A DNA stretch of 54,393 nt from UBA10449 sp005883585 (GCA_005883585.1 VBFD01000110.1:1-54393), one strand, 5' to 3'. Shown: positions 23,233 to 31,938, numbered from the stretch's first letter. Made by a program: numbers and translations. Notes: generated from the sequence alone by a model not told the origin.

Positions 23233-25773
23233 CTAGTTTCGCCGGTGGGCGACTATGCCTTGAAGCCAACCGGTCAGCTCCGCTCCCGCCATGGAATTGC
23301 GCTGAAAGATGGCGGCCACCTGGCCGTTGAGGGCTCTCTTGTCATCCTCGGTGAGGGTTTTCGCGGTCAACACCATGATCGGTATCGAGCGCGTCGCTTC
23401 CTCGCCTCGAAGCGCCTCGACCACGTCGAATCCGCTGAGGCCGGGCATCATCAGGTCGAGCAGGATCAGGCTGGGCATCTCAGACCTGGCCATGTCGATT
23501 CCTTCCTGCCCGCTGCCTGCCTTCAGGACCCCAAAGCCCGCCGGTTTGAGGAGGGCTTCTAGCATGTCCAGGTTCGCCTTCTCGTCGTCCACGACCAGCA
23601 CCTGGACCGGTTCGCTCTTCACCTTGGTCGTGAACGTGTACCGGCTCAACCGTGACAACAACGCCTTCCCGTCCACGGGCTTGACGAAGTAGTCGAACGC
23701 GCCGAGGGCACGGCCGAGCAGCGGTTTGTCGACCACCGAGACCACGACCACCGGGATGTCCCGCGTGGCCGGGTCGGCTTTGAGTCGGCTCATGACCTCC
23801 CAGCCATCGACCTCAGGCAGGAGGATGTCGAGCGTGATCGCCACCGGCTTCAACTCGCCGGCCATGCTCAGGGCTTCAGAGCCGGTACGCGCGACCTCGG
23901 TCCTGAATCCGCCGGCTTCCAGGTGCCGCGACAGAATCTCCGCCGCCTGGGGATTGTCATCGACCACCAGGACCAGCGGCCGATCCAGGTCGATCGATGC
24001 GACGTGCAACGGGGCGACCGAAGCCGGCACTCGAGACACCCGAGGCGCTGGTGTCTGCAACGGTAAACGCAGGGTGAAGGTGCTTCCCTTTCCCAGCTCG
24101 CTCTCCACGATCACCTGGCCGCCATGCAGTTCCGCAAAACGTTTAGTCAAGGCGAGGCCCAGACCGGTTCCTTCCTGCTGCCGTCCCGGGCCGGCATCCA
24201 GCTGCTGGAACTCAGCGAAGAGGCGGCCCAGGTCTTCCTTCGCAATCCCGATGCCGCTGTCGCTGACGGCAATCTCCACCCACGACTCGAGCCGGCGGAC
24301 TCGAATGTCTATGCGGCCGCCGCTGGGCGTGAACTTGATCGCGTTGGAGACTAGGTTCAAGAGCATCTGTTTCACCTTCGCCGAGTCGGCGATCAGGCTG
24401 AGCTCGCGAGATGACTCGGTGTTCAGGACTATCGCCTTGCTCCTGGCCAGAGGTTCGATGCTCGCCCGAACCTCCTGGACCAACTCTCCGAGCTCAACCG
24501 ATTGAAGGTGCAGCTCCATCTGTCCGGCTTCCACTTTCGAGAGGTCGAGGATGTCGTTGATGAGCTGTAGCAGATGTTGGCCGCTGGTATGGATTTGATC
24601 CAGAAATCGGCGGCGCGTCCCCTTGTCGAACTTGTCGCTCGTGTCGTCGCTGAGCAGCTCCGAGAAGCCGAGGATCGCGTTGAGCGGGGTCCTCAACTCG
24701 TGGCTCATGCTGGCGAGGAACTGACTCTTGGCCTTATTGGCTCGTTCGGCCTCCGCCTGTGCCTGCAGCAATGCTTCCTGAACGATCCGGGCCTCGGTGA
24801 TGTCTTCGGAGATCCCCAGTAAGAAGGACGGCTCGCCGGCTGCATCCAGGATGGGAATCTTTTGCGTATGCAGCGTTCGTGCGCCTTTGTTCCTGGTCTG
24901 GATGGTCTCCTCCGGGATGTCGACAAGCCGCCGATTGCGCAGCGTCGCTCTGTCCGCCGCGACAAAGAGCTCCGCCTGGTCGGCGGGGAAAAAGTCGAAA
25001 TCGTTCTTGCCCATCAGCTCATCGCGTGAAAAACCGAGCAGCTCCTCGCCCGCGTGATTGATGCGTACGAATCTGAGTTCCTTGGCGTCCTTGACGAAAA
25101 TCATGTTCGGGATGTTTTCGATCATCGAGTCGAGGAATTGGCTGGTCGCGCTCAATTCCCTCGTGCGCTCCGCCACATTGGTTTCGAGCTCGCTCGCGGT
25201 CATCCTCTGTTCGCGCATGAGCTGCGCGATTGCGATCGCGCGCGCGGCTCGCGTCGCCAAGCTCTCCAGAAGCTTGAGGTCGTCCTCACCAAGGGGAGCG
25301 CTTCCCTCCATGCGATTGAGGTTGAGCCCACCCACGACTCTGTCGCCGGCGACCATCGGGATCATCGCCGCCTGCCGTATGCGCCACTTCGAAATGTGAC
25401 GTGCCTGATGCGGAGCCATGTTCGCGGGCAGGTGATCGGGATCGATGTCGATGACAACCGGCCGCCTCTCGGTGAGGACTGTTTTCCATGGCCCCGCGGC
25501 GTCGAGTTCCATCGGTACGCCGAGGCGCTGGGCTGCGTCTTGCAGCACTGCCGGATCCGGGTGAAATGCGGCTACCGGCTCGATTTGCCGGCCATCACGC
25601 GAGAGCAAAACCACCGAGCAGAAATCCCCGGTCGTGCGCGATATTTGCTCGGCGACGATGGCCAGCAGGGCCTCCATGTCTGGAACCGCATCGCTGAACG
25701 CGGCCGATGCGGCCGCGATCGCAGCCAGGCGGCCGGCGTCGTCGATCTGGCCCTCTGGCTCGCCACTTGACAC
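23233..25773 (-). CDS. Hybrid sensor kinase: GAF-PAS-HisKA-HATPase-REC-REC
   Basis: The 846-residue soluble protein has a GAF domain (about 20-190), a short coiled coil, a PAS domain (about 225-345), HisKA with His358 in MSHELRTPLNAI, and an ATPase domain with LVSNAIKFTPSGG, DSGIGI and GTGLGLALTKRFAELHGG. Two receivers follow: one at about 605-720 (LVVDDNP, ITLDILLPEVDGW) and one at about 728-843 (LVVDDEK, LLDLMMPGLSGF). The last Lys-region is less regular in the second receiver. It senses a cytoplasmic ligand or redox state and can relay phosphate internally; no output domain or Hpt is adjacent. The GTG start follows TACAGT (25786-25781) by 7 nt, which suggests a leaderless mRNA. Confidence 0.92.
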   Translation of the reverse strand: MSSGEPEGQIDDAGRLAAIAAASAAFSDAVPDMEALLAIVAEQISRTTGDFCSVVLLSRDGRQIEPVAAFHPDPAVLQDAAQRLGVPMELDAAGPWKTVLTERRPVVIDIDPDHLPANMAPHQARHISKWRIRQAAMIPMVAGDRVVGGLNLNRMEGSAPLGEDDLKLLESLATRAARAIAIAQLMREQRMTASELETNVAERTRELSATSQFLDSMIENIPNMIFVKDAKELRFVRINHAGEELLGFSRDELMGKNDFDFFPADQAELFVAADRATLRNRRLVDIPEETIQTRNKGARTLHTQKIPILDAAGEPSFLLGISEDITEARIVQEALLQAQAEAERANKAKSQFLASMSHELRTPLNAILGFSELLSDDTSDKFDKGTRRRFLDQIHTSGQHLLQLINDILDLSKVEAGQMELHLQSVELGELVQEVRASIEPLARSKAIVLNTESSRELSLIADSAKVKQMLLNLVSNAIKFTPSGGRIDIRVRRLESWVEIAVSDSGIGIAKEDLGRLFAEFQQLDAGPGRQQEGTGLGLALTKRFAELHGGQVIVESELGKGSTFTLRLPLQTPAPRVSRVPASVAPLHVASIDLDRPLVLVVDDNPQAAEILSRHLEAGGFRTEVARTGSEALSMAGELKPVAITLDILLPEVDGWEVMSRLKADPATRDIPVVVVSVVDKPLLGRALGAFDYFVKPVDGKALLSRLSRYTFTTKVKSEPVQVLVVDDEKANLDMLEALLKPAGFGVLKAGSGQEGIDMARSEMPSLILLDLMMPGLSGFDVVEALRGEEATRSIPIMVLTAKTLTEDDKRALNGQVAAIFQRNSMAGAELTGWLQGIVAHRRN

Positions 25774-25885
25774 GACGCAAACTGTATTCCCACGTGCTTG
25801 GCGAAATGCTTCGTTAAGTCAAGAGTTCGCACGGCCCATCAGCACCGCTTATCGAGTGTTCCAGCCTCACATTTCAGGACGGAGC

Positions 25886-26092
25886 GTGAAACCGGTCCCC
25901 TTCTTGTCCAGCTCGGTCCCGACACCCCCCCAGGGCCACCTCGACCAGGCCATCGCCGAAGACGTAGAGAGCAAAGAATCCTGGACTGCCCTTTTGCAGG
26001 AGCTGTTTGAAGCGATATGTGTACAAAGTCGGGGTGAATTCTGGGACAAACACGTGAAAAGAGATGGCGCTCACGCCAATCACGTAGACTGA
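25886..26092 (+). CDS. Doubtful 68-codon ORF, unknown
   Basis: A GTG at 25886 sits 5 nt after GGACGGAG. The 68-residue product has a charged, helix-prone C-terminal half (AIAEDVESKESWTALLQELF). It ends 8 bp before a 7-bp hairpin. The complementary strand in the same codon phase also reads like protein (FHVFVPEFTPTLYTYRF and FALYVFGDGLVEVAL) but is broken at a run of seven G on that strand. Only one of the two can be real, and neither has a recognised family. Confidence 0.25.
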   Translation: MKPVPFLSSSVPTPPQGHLDQAIAEDVESKESWTALLQELFEAICVQSRGEFWDKHVKRDGAHANHVD

Positions 26093-26100
26093 TAAACCTC

Positions 26101-26117
26101 GGCCGGCTTTGCCGGCC
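26101..26117. terminator. GC-rich hairpin before the helicase gene
   Basis: GGCCGGC and GCCGGCC form a perfect 7-bp stem with a TTT loop. No T tract follows, so it may be either a terminator of the short upstream ORF or a 5' UTR structure of the helicase transcript. Confidence 0.35.
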
Positions 26118-26204
26118 CGCTCGCTCGGGTCCTCTCTCCCGTCATTTGGACGGTGTCCTGATCGCCGCGCCAATACGACCCTGGAGAGGATCAGGAGAAA
26201 AACG

Positions 26205-27440
26205 TTGCAGTCATTCGCAGACGCGGGCGTGCGCCCGCATACACTCGCGGCCCTGGCCGCCCTCGGCATCACCGAACCGGTTCCGGTTCAAGCGCAAGCC
26301 ATCCCCCTCATCATTCAAGGACGGGACGTCGTCATCGAGGCGCCGACCGGGTCGGGAAAGACGCTAGCGTTCCTCATCCCGATGATCGAGAAGCTGCCCC
26401 GGCGTGGCGCCGGACCAAGGGCTCTCATCGTCACACCGACCCGAGAGCTCGCACTGCAGGTGGAGAAGGTGCTCCGTTCGCTGGCCACCGATCTGCGCTC
26501 GGCCGTGCTCTATGGCGGCGTCGGCTATGCCACCCAGCGGGTCGCCCTGAAGAGCGGAGTCGACGTCGTCGTCGGGACGCCGGGCCGGATCCTCGACCTG
26601 GTCACGCAGGGCAAGGTCTCATTGTCCCGGGTCGAGTACCTGGTGCTCGACGAGGCGGACGAGATGCTCGACGCGGGTTTCGCGCCGGCGGTCGAGAAGC
26701 TTCTCGGCCTCACCTACGAGCCGCAGACGGTGCTCGCGTCGGCGACGATGCCGGCGTGGGTGACCCGGATGATCGACAAGCACACCCGCGACCACGCTGA
26801 GGTTCGCGTTGAAACCGAGAAGGAAGCGGACCTCGAGCACGGACTTCTAAGGGTGCACCGTGACCTCAAGCTGCAGACACTCAGCCGCGTGCTGAAGCGC
26901 CACGGCGGCTCGGCGATCGTGTTCGGACGCACCAAGCACGGCGTGTCGAAGCTCAACGGACATTTACGCCAGCTCGGCCACAACTCGGTCGAGCTCCAGG
27001 GCAACCTGTCGCAGGCCATTCGCGACCGCGCCATGGCTTCGTTCCGCGAAGGCCGGAGCCAGGTTCTCGTCGCTACCAACGTGGCCGCGCGCGGCATCGA
27101 TGTCGCCGACGTCGGCCTGGTCGTCAACTTCGACATGCCCGATTCGGCGCAGTGGCTCACCCACCGGGTCGGTCGCACGGCCCGTATGGGCGTCGCGGGA
27201 CGAGCGCTGACCTTCGTCACCCCCGAGGACGAGCTCGCCTGGGTCAAGCTCAGCCGCCAGGGCGCTCCCGACATTCGAGAGCTGGACGCGAAGCGCTTCC
27301 TCGACGACGGCAGCTGGCAGTACCAGGAGCACCGGCCGGCATATTCGTCGCGGCCGGCCCAGCCGCGTCCTGTTAACGCAAGAAGCCGCGGGAACAATCG
27401 CGGCCGGCGATGGCCTTCTCGAAGCGTCGCTGCCAGGTAA
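26205..27440 (+). CDS. DEAD-box ATP-dependent RNA helicase
   Basis: The 411-residue protein starts at TTG 26205 because GGAG lies 9 nt upstream and the Q-motif region (SFADAGVRPHTLAALAALGI) follows directly. Motifs are in order: APTGSGKT (I), PTRELA (Ia), TPGRILD (Ib), DEAD (II), SAT (III), IVFGRTKHG (IV), ATNVAARGIDV (V) and HRVGRTAR (VI). A short basic tail, R-rich with NNRGRRWPSRS, probably binds RNA. It unwinds RNA in ribosome assembly or decay, and the cold-shock or stress context typical of such genes cannot be judged here. The in-frame extension to 26109 is not needed. Confidence 0.93.
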   Translation: MQSFADAGVRPHTLAALAALGITEPVPVQAQAIPLIIQGRDVVIEAPTGSGKTLAFLIPMIEKLPRRGAGPRALIVTPTRELALQVEKVLRSLATDLRSAVLYGGVGYATQRVALKSGVDVVVGTPGRILDLVTQGKVSLSRVEYLVLDEADEMLDAGFAPAVEKLLGLTYEPQTVLASATMPAWVTRMIDKHTRDHAEVRVETEKEADLEHGLLRVHRDLKLQTLSRVLKRHGGSAIVFGRTKHGVSKLNGHLRQLGHNSVELQGNLSQAIRDRAMASFREGRSQVLVATNVAARGIDVADVGLVVNFDMPDSAQWLTHRVGRTARMGVAGRALTFVTPEDELAWVKLSRQGAPDIRELDAKRFLDDGSWQYQEHRPAYSSRPAQPRPVNARSRGNNRGRRWPSRSVAAR

Positions 27441-27543
27441 GTGCCCTAGACTCTTCTCAACCCGACACAACCCGACAGGCTGGCGTTTCCTCCCGTGAAC
27501 CTGCCGATCCCTTAACCAAAGAAGGAGATAGGAAGTTTCGCGC

Positions 27544-27861
27544 ATGGAAGCCAATCACATCGCTCTGCTGGTCGATGACGAGCCCGCCTCGCGCTCAGAA
27601 CATCAAGTGCGTCTCGAGGGTCAGGGATACACCGTGTTCGTGGCCCTCAATCAGGCCGACGCCTTGAGCCGGGCCAAACAGACCGCGCCGAAGATCATCT
27701 TCGCCCACCTCGGAGCGTCGGGTCTCGGCAACCTCGCCTTGATCCAGGCTCTTCGGTCCGATGACACGTGCCGGCACATCCCCGTCGTCGTCGTCAGCGA
27801 CCCGCCGGCGGTCGCCCCGAAACCTTCGAAGCTCCGCGCCGTCCAGCACGACAGCTGGTAG
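27544..27861 (+). CDS. Degenerate receiver-like protein
   Basis: The 105-residue protein is shaped like a receiver: ALLVDDEPASRSEHQVRLEG with the acidic pair Asp11-Asp12, an alpha/beta rhythm, and IPVVVVSDPP as strand 4. The strand-3 phosphoacceptor is missing. Where receivers read L-L-D-x-x-M-P, this has IIFAHLGASG, with His for Asp. The Lys of strand 5 is also displaced, and the protein ends early. It is therefore a pseudo-receiver that cannot be phosphorylated in the usual way, or a decaying gene. AAGGAG and AGGAAG precede the ATG. It lies between the helicase and permease genes on the same strand. Confidence 0.65.
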   Translation: MEANHIALLVDDEPASRSEHQVRLEGQGYTVFVALNQADALSRAKQTAPKIIFAHLGASGLGNLALIQALRSDDTCRHIPVVVVSDPPAVAPKPSKLRAVQHDSW

Positions 27862-27907
27862 ACAGCCAAATTTCGCCAAGGGCGGCTAGGATACCCGCGG
27901 GACGGGA

Positions 27908-27931
27908 CCCCGACCACATCGGAAGTCGGGG
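27908..27931 (+). promoter_or_regulatory. Leader hairpin before the uracil permease gene
   Basis: CCCCGAC (27908-27914) and GTCGGGG (27925-27931) form a 7-bp stem with a 10-nt loop, ending 25 nt before the ATG and just before the GGGGG ribosome-binding site. It could attenuate translation or be a terminator for the upstream gene. No known purine or pyrimidine riboswitch fold is recognisable. Confidence 0.35.
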
Positions 27932-27955
27932 CGCATACAAAAGGGGGTAGGCGCC

Positions 27956-29269
27956 ATGGCTGTGGCATCTGCTGCGCGGGAGCGCGACATCGTCTATCCG
28001 GAGGAGCGGCTGCCATGGCCGCAGACCATCCTCCTAGGGGTTCAGCACGTGATGGCGATGTTCGGCGCCACGGTACTGGTCCCGCTGATCCTCGGTTTCA
28101 ACCCGAACACCGTGATCTTCTTCAGCGGCATCGGGACGCTCATCTTCCTCATCGTCACCGGCCGCAAGGTACCCAGCTACCTGGGCTCGTCGTTCTCGTT
28201 CATCGGTGCGGTGCTCGCGATCCAGGGCGGGCCCGGCCAGCACCAGGGATTGGCGTTCGCCGGGATCCTGGTCGCCGGCGTCATCTACTTTCTGATCGGA
28301 GTCGTCGTCCACTTCGCCGGCATCAACGTCATCCGATTCCTGATGCCGCCGGTGGTGACCGGCACGGTCGTGGCCGTAATCGGGATCGCGCTGGCCGGCG
28401 TTGCCGTCACCAACTTCCAGAAGGAGCTGGTCACCGGCACCATCACCTTCCTCGCCGCGGCCATCGCCTCCGTGTACCTGCGCGGTTTTCCACGCTTGCT
28501 TCCAGTCCTCATCGGTGTCGTGGTCGGATATCTGGTCGCGGGGCTGGACCAGGCCGCCGGCGGCGCATGCGCCTCGGCCGCCGCGGGCTGCCACGTCAAC
28601 ACCTCCGGAATCGGCAGCGCCGACTGGCTCGGATACCCAAAGCTCACCTTCCCTGATTTCAGCGACCCGGTCCGGGCCTTCAGCCTGTTCTGGTTCATCC
28701 CCATCGTCCTGGTGGCCGAGAACACAGGCCACGTCTTCGCGATCGGCGGGATCATGAAGCGCGATCTGTCCGGCTACCTCGGCCGCACCTTCATGGGCGA
28801 CGGCCTCGCCACGATCGTGAGCTCGATTTTCGGCGGCACCGGCGAAACGACTTACGCCGAGAACATCGGAGTCATGGGCATCACGCGCGTCTTCTCGATC
28901 TGGGTCTTCATCGTCGCCGCCATCACCGCCGTCCTGCTCGGATTCATCCCCAAGTTCGGGGCCCTGGTTCTCAGCATCCCGATCAGCGTCCTGGGTGGGA
29001 TCGAGCTCTACCTGTTTGGCCTGATCGCGGTGATCGGCGCCAAGATCTGGGTCGACGCCCGTGTCGACTTCTCCAAGCGGGCCAACCTCGCCGTCGCGGC
29101 CATTCCGCTCATCCTCGCCGCCGGCGGAGCGGACCTCAAGATCGGCTCATTCGAGATCAACAACCTGGGCATCGGGGCGCTGGGCGCGATCGTCCTCTAC
29201 CAGATTCTGCGGCCGGGCCACGTGCGCGACACCGAGGCGGAGCCGGCTGAGGTGGTCGCGCCAACCTGA
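27956..29269 (+). CDS. uraA: Uracil permease, NCS2 family (UraA-like)
   Basis: The 437-residue protein has fourteen likely membrane segments. Two motifs place it near UraA rather than the xanthine permeases: LVAENTGHVFAIG (the Glu and His that bind uracil and protons) and GETTYAENIGVMGITRVFS (compare the N-T-T-Y-G-E-N-I-G-V-M-A-I-T-R-V of UraA). It should import uracil with protons. The ATG at 27956 follows GGGGG. Its stop TGA shares bases with the likely CTG start of PPK2. It is the first gene of a same-strand run that includes the molybdenum hydroxylase, which fits supply of a pyrimidine to a catabolic route. Confidence 0.9.
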   Translation: MAVASAARERDIVYPEERLPWPQTILLGVQHVMAMFGATVLVPLILGFNPNTVIFFSGIGTLIFLIVTGRKVPSYLGSSFSFIGAVLAIQGGPGQHQGLAFAGILVAGVIYFLIGVVVHFAGINVIRFLMPPVVTGTVVAVIGIALAGVAVTNFQKELVTGTITFLAAAIASVYLRGFPRLLPVLIGVVVGYLVAGLDQAAGGACASAAAGCHVNTSGIGSADWLGYPKLTFPDFSDPVRAFSLFWFIPIVLVAENTGHVFAIGGIMKRDLSGYLGRTFMGDGLATIVSSIFGGTGETTYAENIGVMGITRVFSIWVFIVAAITAVLLGFIPKFGALVLSIPISVLGGIELYLFGLIAVIGAKIWVDARVDFSKRANLAVAAIPLILAAGGADLKIGSFEINNLGIGALGAIVLYQILRPGHVRDTEAEPAEVVAPT

Positions 29270-30060
29270 AGTCACCGAAGCAGCTGACGAAAAAGGACTA
29301 CGAGAAAGAGCTCAGGCGCCTCCAGGTCGAGCTCGTCCAGCTCGAGGAATGGATCCGCCATCGAAATCTGCGCGTGGTGGTCATCTTCGAAGGCCGCGAC
29401 ACCGCCGGCAAGGGCGGCGTCATCAAGCGGATCATGGCGCTGCTGAACCCGCGCTTCTGCCGCGTGGTCGCGCTGCCCGCGCCGACCGAAAGGGAGCGCA
29501 CGCAGTGGTATTTCCAGCGCTACGTGGAGCACCTTCCCTCAGCAGGCGAGATGGTCCTGTTCGACAGAAGCTGGTACAACCGCGCGGGTGTGGAGCATGT
29601 CATGGGCTTCTGCACGGACGCCGAGTACGAAGAGTTCATGCGCACGTGTCCAGAGTTCGAGCGAATGCTGGTGCGCTCCGGGATCGTCCTGATCAAGTAC
29701 TGGCTGTCGGTCAGCGACGAGGAGCAGGAGCGCCGGTTCCTCGGCCGGATCAACGATCCCAGCAAGCGGTGGAAGCTGAGCCCGATGGACCTGCAGGCTC
29801 GCGCCCGGTGGGTCGACTATTCCGAGGCGAAGGATCGGATGTTCGCGAGCTGTGACATCAAAGAGGCGCCGTGGCACGTCGTCGAGACCGACAACAAGCG
29901 CGCGGCGCATCTCAACCTGATCACGCATTTTCTCAAGCTCATCCCACATCAAGAGGTTCCACACGAGGACATCAGGCTACCGCCGCGGCAAAAGCGCAGG
30001 TACAACCGACCACCGAGGAGTGGCCAGCGAATGGTGCCGGTCAGGTATGAGGTGATTTGA
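29266..30060 (+). CDS. ppk2: Polyphosphate kinase 2 (PPK2), probable CTG start
   Basis: PPK2 moves phosphate between polyphosphate and nucleotides. Walker A is FEGRDTAGKGGVIKRI, Walker B is VLFDRSWYNRAGVE, and the lid includes WKLSPMDLQARARW. The first ordinary start, GTG 29374, would remove strand 1 and the helix KDYEKELRRLQVELVQLEEW, which belongs to the family. The frame stays open back to a TGA at 29248 and offers only CTG codons. CTG 29266 overlaps the permease stop as CTGA, like the ATGA overlaps elsewhere. That start gives 264 residues, a normal single-domain length. The alternative is CTG 29284. The CBS gene begins directly after the stop. Confidence 0.85.
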   Translation: MKSPKQLTKKDYEKELRRLQVELVQLEEWIRHRNLRVVVIFEGRDTAGKGGVIKRIMALLNPRFCRVVALPAPTERERTQWYFQRYVEHLPSAGEMVLFDRSWYNRAGVEHVMGFCTDAEYEEFMRTCPEFERMLVRSGIVLIKYWLSVSDEEQERRFLGRINDPSKRWKLSPMDLQARARWVDYSEAKDRMFASCDIKEAPWHVVETDNKRAAHLNLITHFLKLIPHQEVPHEDIRLPPRQKRRYNRPPRSGQRMVPVRYEVI

Positions 30061-30441
30061 GTGAAGGTTAGAGACGTGCCGCCAGGGCGCCTGCTCTCAG
30101 TCGAGCCACAGACCAGCCTGGCGGAGGTGGCGAAACGCATGCGCCGCGAAGACGCCGACTCCGCCGCCGTGATGTCCGGAGGCCGCTTGGTCGGGATCAT
30201 CACGGAGCGCGACCTGGTGCGCGCCATCGCCGACGGGGTCAACCCTCAACAGGCCAAGGCCGACGTGATCATGACCGGCGACCCGGCGACTGTGAGCGCC
30301 GATGAAGAGGTGGCGGTGGTGGCGTTGAAGATGATGACCCTGGGCATCAGGCACTTGCCCGTGGTCGATCAGCAGGGCAAGCCGATCGGCCTCATCTCCG
30401 CGCGCAATCTCGTCGCCGTGCTGGAGCGGGACAAGAGCTAG
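30061..30441 (+). CDS. CBS-domain pair protein
   Basis: The 126-residue stand-alone Bateman module opens VKVRDVPPGRLLSVEPQTSL. CBS1 is about 5-62 (GGRLVGIITERDLVRAIADG) and CBS2 about 68-125 (MTLGIRHLPVVDQQGKPIGLI). Such pairs bind adenine nucleotides and report energy state. Here it follows PPK2, a nucleotide-phosphorylating enzyme, with no spacing (TGA then GTG), so the two may work together. The stop TAG also forms part of the -10-like TAGATT before the acyl-CoA synthetase gene. Confidence 0.88.
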   Translation: MKVRDVPPGRLLSVEPQTSLAEVAKRMRREDADSAAVMSGGRLVGIITERDLVRAIADGVNPQQAKADVIMTGDPATVSADEEVAVVALKMMTLGIRHLPVVDQQGKPIGLISARNLVAVLERDKS

Positions 30442-30444
30442 ATT
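30439..30444 (+). promoter_or_regulatory. Candidate -10 box of a leaderless promoter for the acyl-CoA synthetase gene
   Basis: TAGATT begins at the stop of the CBS gene and lies 6 nt before ATG 30451, with no Shine-Dalgarno between. No clear -35 is seen. If real, the catabolic half of this gene run has its own promoter. Confidence 0.35.
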
Positions 30445-30450
30445 TTCCTC

Positions 30451-31938
30451 ATGGCAAGGGGGGTGGTGGGCTCGCGTGAGGATATCGAGGCGGTCCGCCG
30501 CCGGCTCCGCACGGGGATTCTTCCGGTCGAGCTGCTGCCGGGCGGGAAGCACATCGCTCTGCGGACCGCAGATCGCCAGCTCACCGGGGACGAGCTGAAG
30601 GCCCAGGCCGAGCAGGTCGGCGGCGGCCTCCGCGACCTCGGCGTCGCGCCCGGCGACCGGATCGGCCTTTACGCCCTCAGCTCACTCGACTGGGTCATCG
30701 CGTACCTCGGCGCCCAGCGGGCCGGCGCGTGCGTGGTACCCATGAACCCCGACTACCACTCGGCCGAAGTCGAGCACATCGTCGGCAACGCCGAGCCTTC
30801 GATCGTGATCGCGGACGGCGAGCGCGCCGCGGTCGTGCGGAAGCTGGGCATCCGCTCAGTAGACGTGCACGATCCCCCGCGCGGCGCACCGCCCGCGATG
30901 CCTGACCTCACGCCCGACAGCCCGGCCGCCATCCTCTACACGTCTGGGACGACCGGGCGGCCGAAGGGCGCCGTCCTCGACCACGGGGGTTTGCTGGCGC
31001 AGGCGCGCGGCGCGATCGAGATGTGGCGCTGGACCGCTCGGGACATCCTCGTCCACGCCCTTCCGCTCTTCCACCTGCATGGCCTCGGCATGGGGCTGCA
31101 TGGCACGCTGCTGAGCGGCGGCAGCGCCACCCTCATCCACTTCTCGCCCGATGGCGTCGTCACCGAGCTGACCCGAAACGACGCCGACCGCGGGACCATG
31201 TTTTTCGGCGTGCCCGCCATGTACCAGCGCCTGTGCGACTGGCTGGAGGAACACCCCGCAGACCTCAGCCACGTGCGCCTTTTCGTTTCGGGATCCGCGC
31301 CGCTGCCCCCGGCACTTTTCGAGAGATGCGAACGCTTGCTGGGGCAGGCACCTGTCGAGCGCTACGGAATCACAGAGGGCGGGATCGTCGTCACCAACCC
31401 TTACGAAGGCCCGCGCCAGCCTGGCCGGGTCGGCATTCCGTTTCCCGGCGTCGAGGTGAAGCTCGGCGAGAAAGACGAGGTCTTGCTCAAGGGCGGCCAG
31501 GTGTTCAGGGGCTACTGGCGCAACGACGCGGCGACCAAGGAGGCGTTCACGGCCGACGGGTTCTTCAAGACGGCCGACGTCGGCGAGATCGGCCACGACG
31601 GCACCCTCGCCATCCGCGGCCGGTTGAAGGAGCTGATCATCTCCGGCGGGTTCAACGTCTACCCGCGCGAGGTTGAGATCGTCCTCGAGACGCATCCCGC
31701 CGTCGACGAGGTGGCCGTGACCGGAGTCCCCAGCGAGGCCTGGGGCGAAGAGGTCACCGCCTTCGTGGTGCCATCGAAAACGCAGCAGCTCGACGAGAGC
31801 GAGCTCATCGCCTTCGCGCGCGAGCGCCTCGCGACCTATAAGTGTCCACGCCGGGTCGTCGTCGTCGAGCAGCTGCCGCGGAACGCGATGGGTAAGGTTG
31901 AGCGATCGAAATTGCGCACACCCGAACAAGCCAGGTGA
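30451..31938 (+). CDS. AMP-forming acyl-CoA synthetase, malonyl-CoA-synthetase-like
   Basis: The 495-residue ANL enzyme has the P-loop AILYTSGTTGRPKGAVLDH, the A5 motif YGITEGG, the A8 hinge RGRLKELIISGGFNVYPREVE and the catalytic Lys region LPRNAMGKVERSKL. It activates a carboxylate as acyl-adenylate and loads it on CoA. The I-S-G-G-F-N-V-Y-P-x-E-V-E block and the size are shared with MatB-type malonyl-CoA synthetases, but also with other acyl-CoA ligases, so the substrate is not fixed by sequence. The neighbourhood (uracil permease, molybdenum hydroxylase, barbiturase and amidase homologues) makes malonate an attractive candidate. It overlaps the next gene as GTGA. Confidence 0.85.
   Translation: MARGVVGSREDIEAVRRRLRTGILPVELLPGGKHIALRTADRQLTGDELKAQAEQVGGGLRDLGVAPGDRIGLYALSSLDWVIAYLGAQRAGACVVPMNPDYHSAEVEHIVGNAEPSIVIADGERAAVVRKLGIRSVDVHDPPRGAPPAMPDLTPDSPAAILYTSGTTGRPKGAVLDHGGLLAQARGAIEMWRWTARDILVHALPLFHLHGLGMGLHGTLLSGGSATLIHFSPDGVVTELTRNDADRGTMFFGVPAMYQRLCDWLEEHPADLSHVRLFVSGSAPLPPALFERCERLLGQAPVERYGITEGGIVVTNPYEGPRQPGRVGIPFPGVEVKLGEKDEVLLKGGQVFRGYWRNDAATKEAFTADGFFKTADVGEIGHDGTLAIRGRLKELIISGGFNVYPREVEIVLETHPAVDEVAVTGVPSEAWGEEVTAFVVPSKTQQLDESELIAFARERLATYKCPRRVVVVEQLPRNAMGKVERSKLRTPEQAR

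Larger units (their letters stand above)
25774..26204. other. 431-bp intergenic region between the hybrid kinase and the helicase
   Basis: The region includes the kinase promoter (-10-like ACTGTA on the plus strand, 25781-25786), a doubtful short ORF at 25886-26092, a GGCCGGC-TTT-GCCGGCC hairpin at 26101-26117, and the 5' leader of the helicase gene with GGAG before TTG 26205. I see no RNA gene here. Confidence 0.5.
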
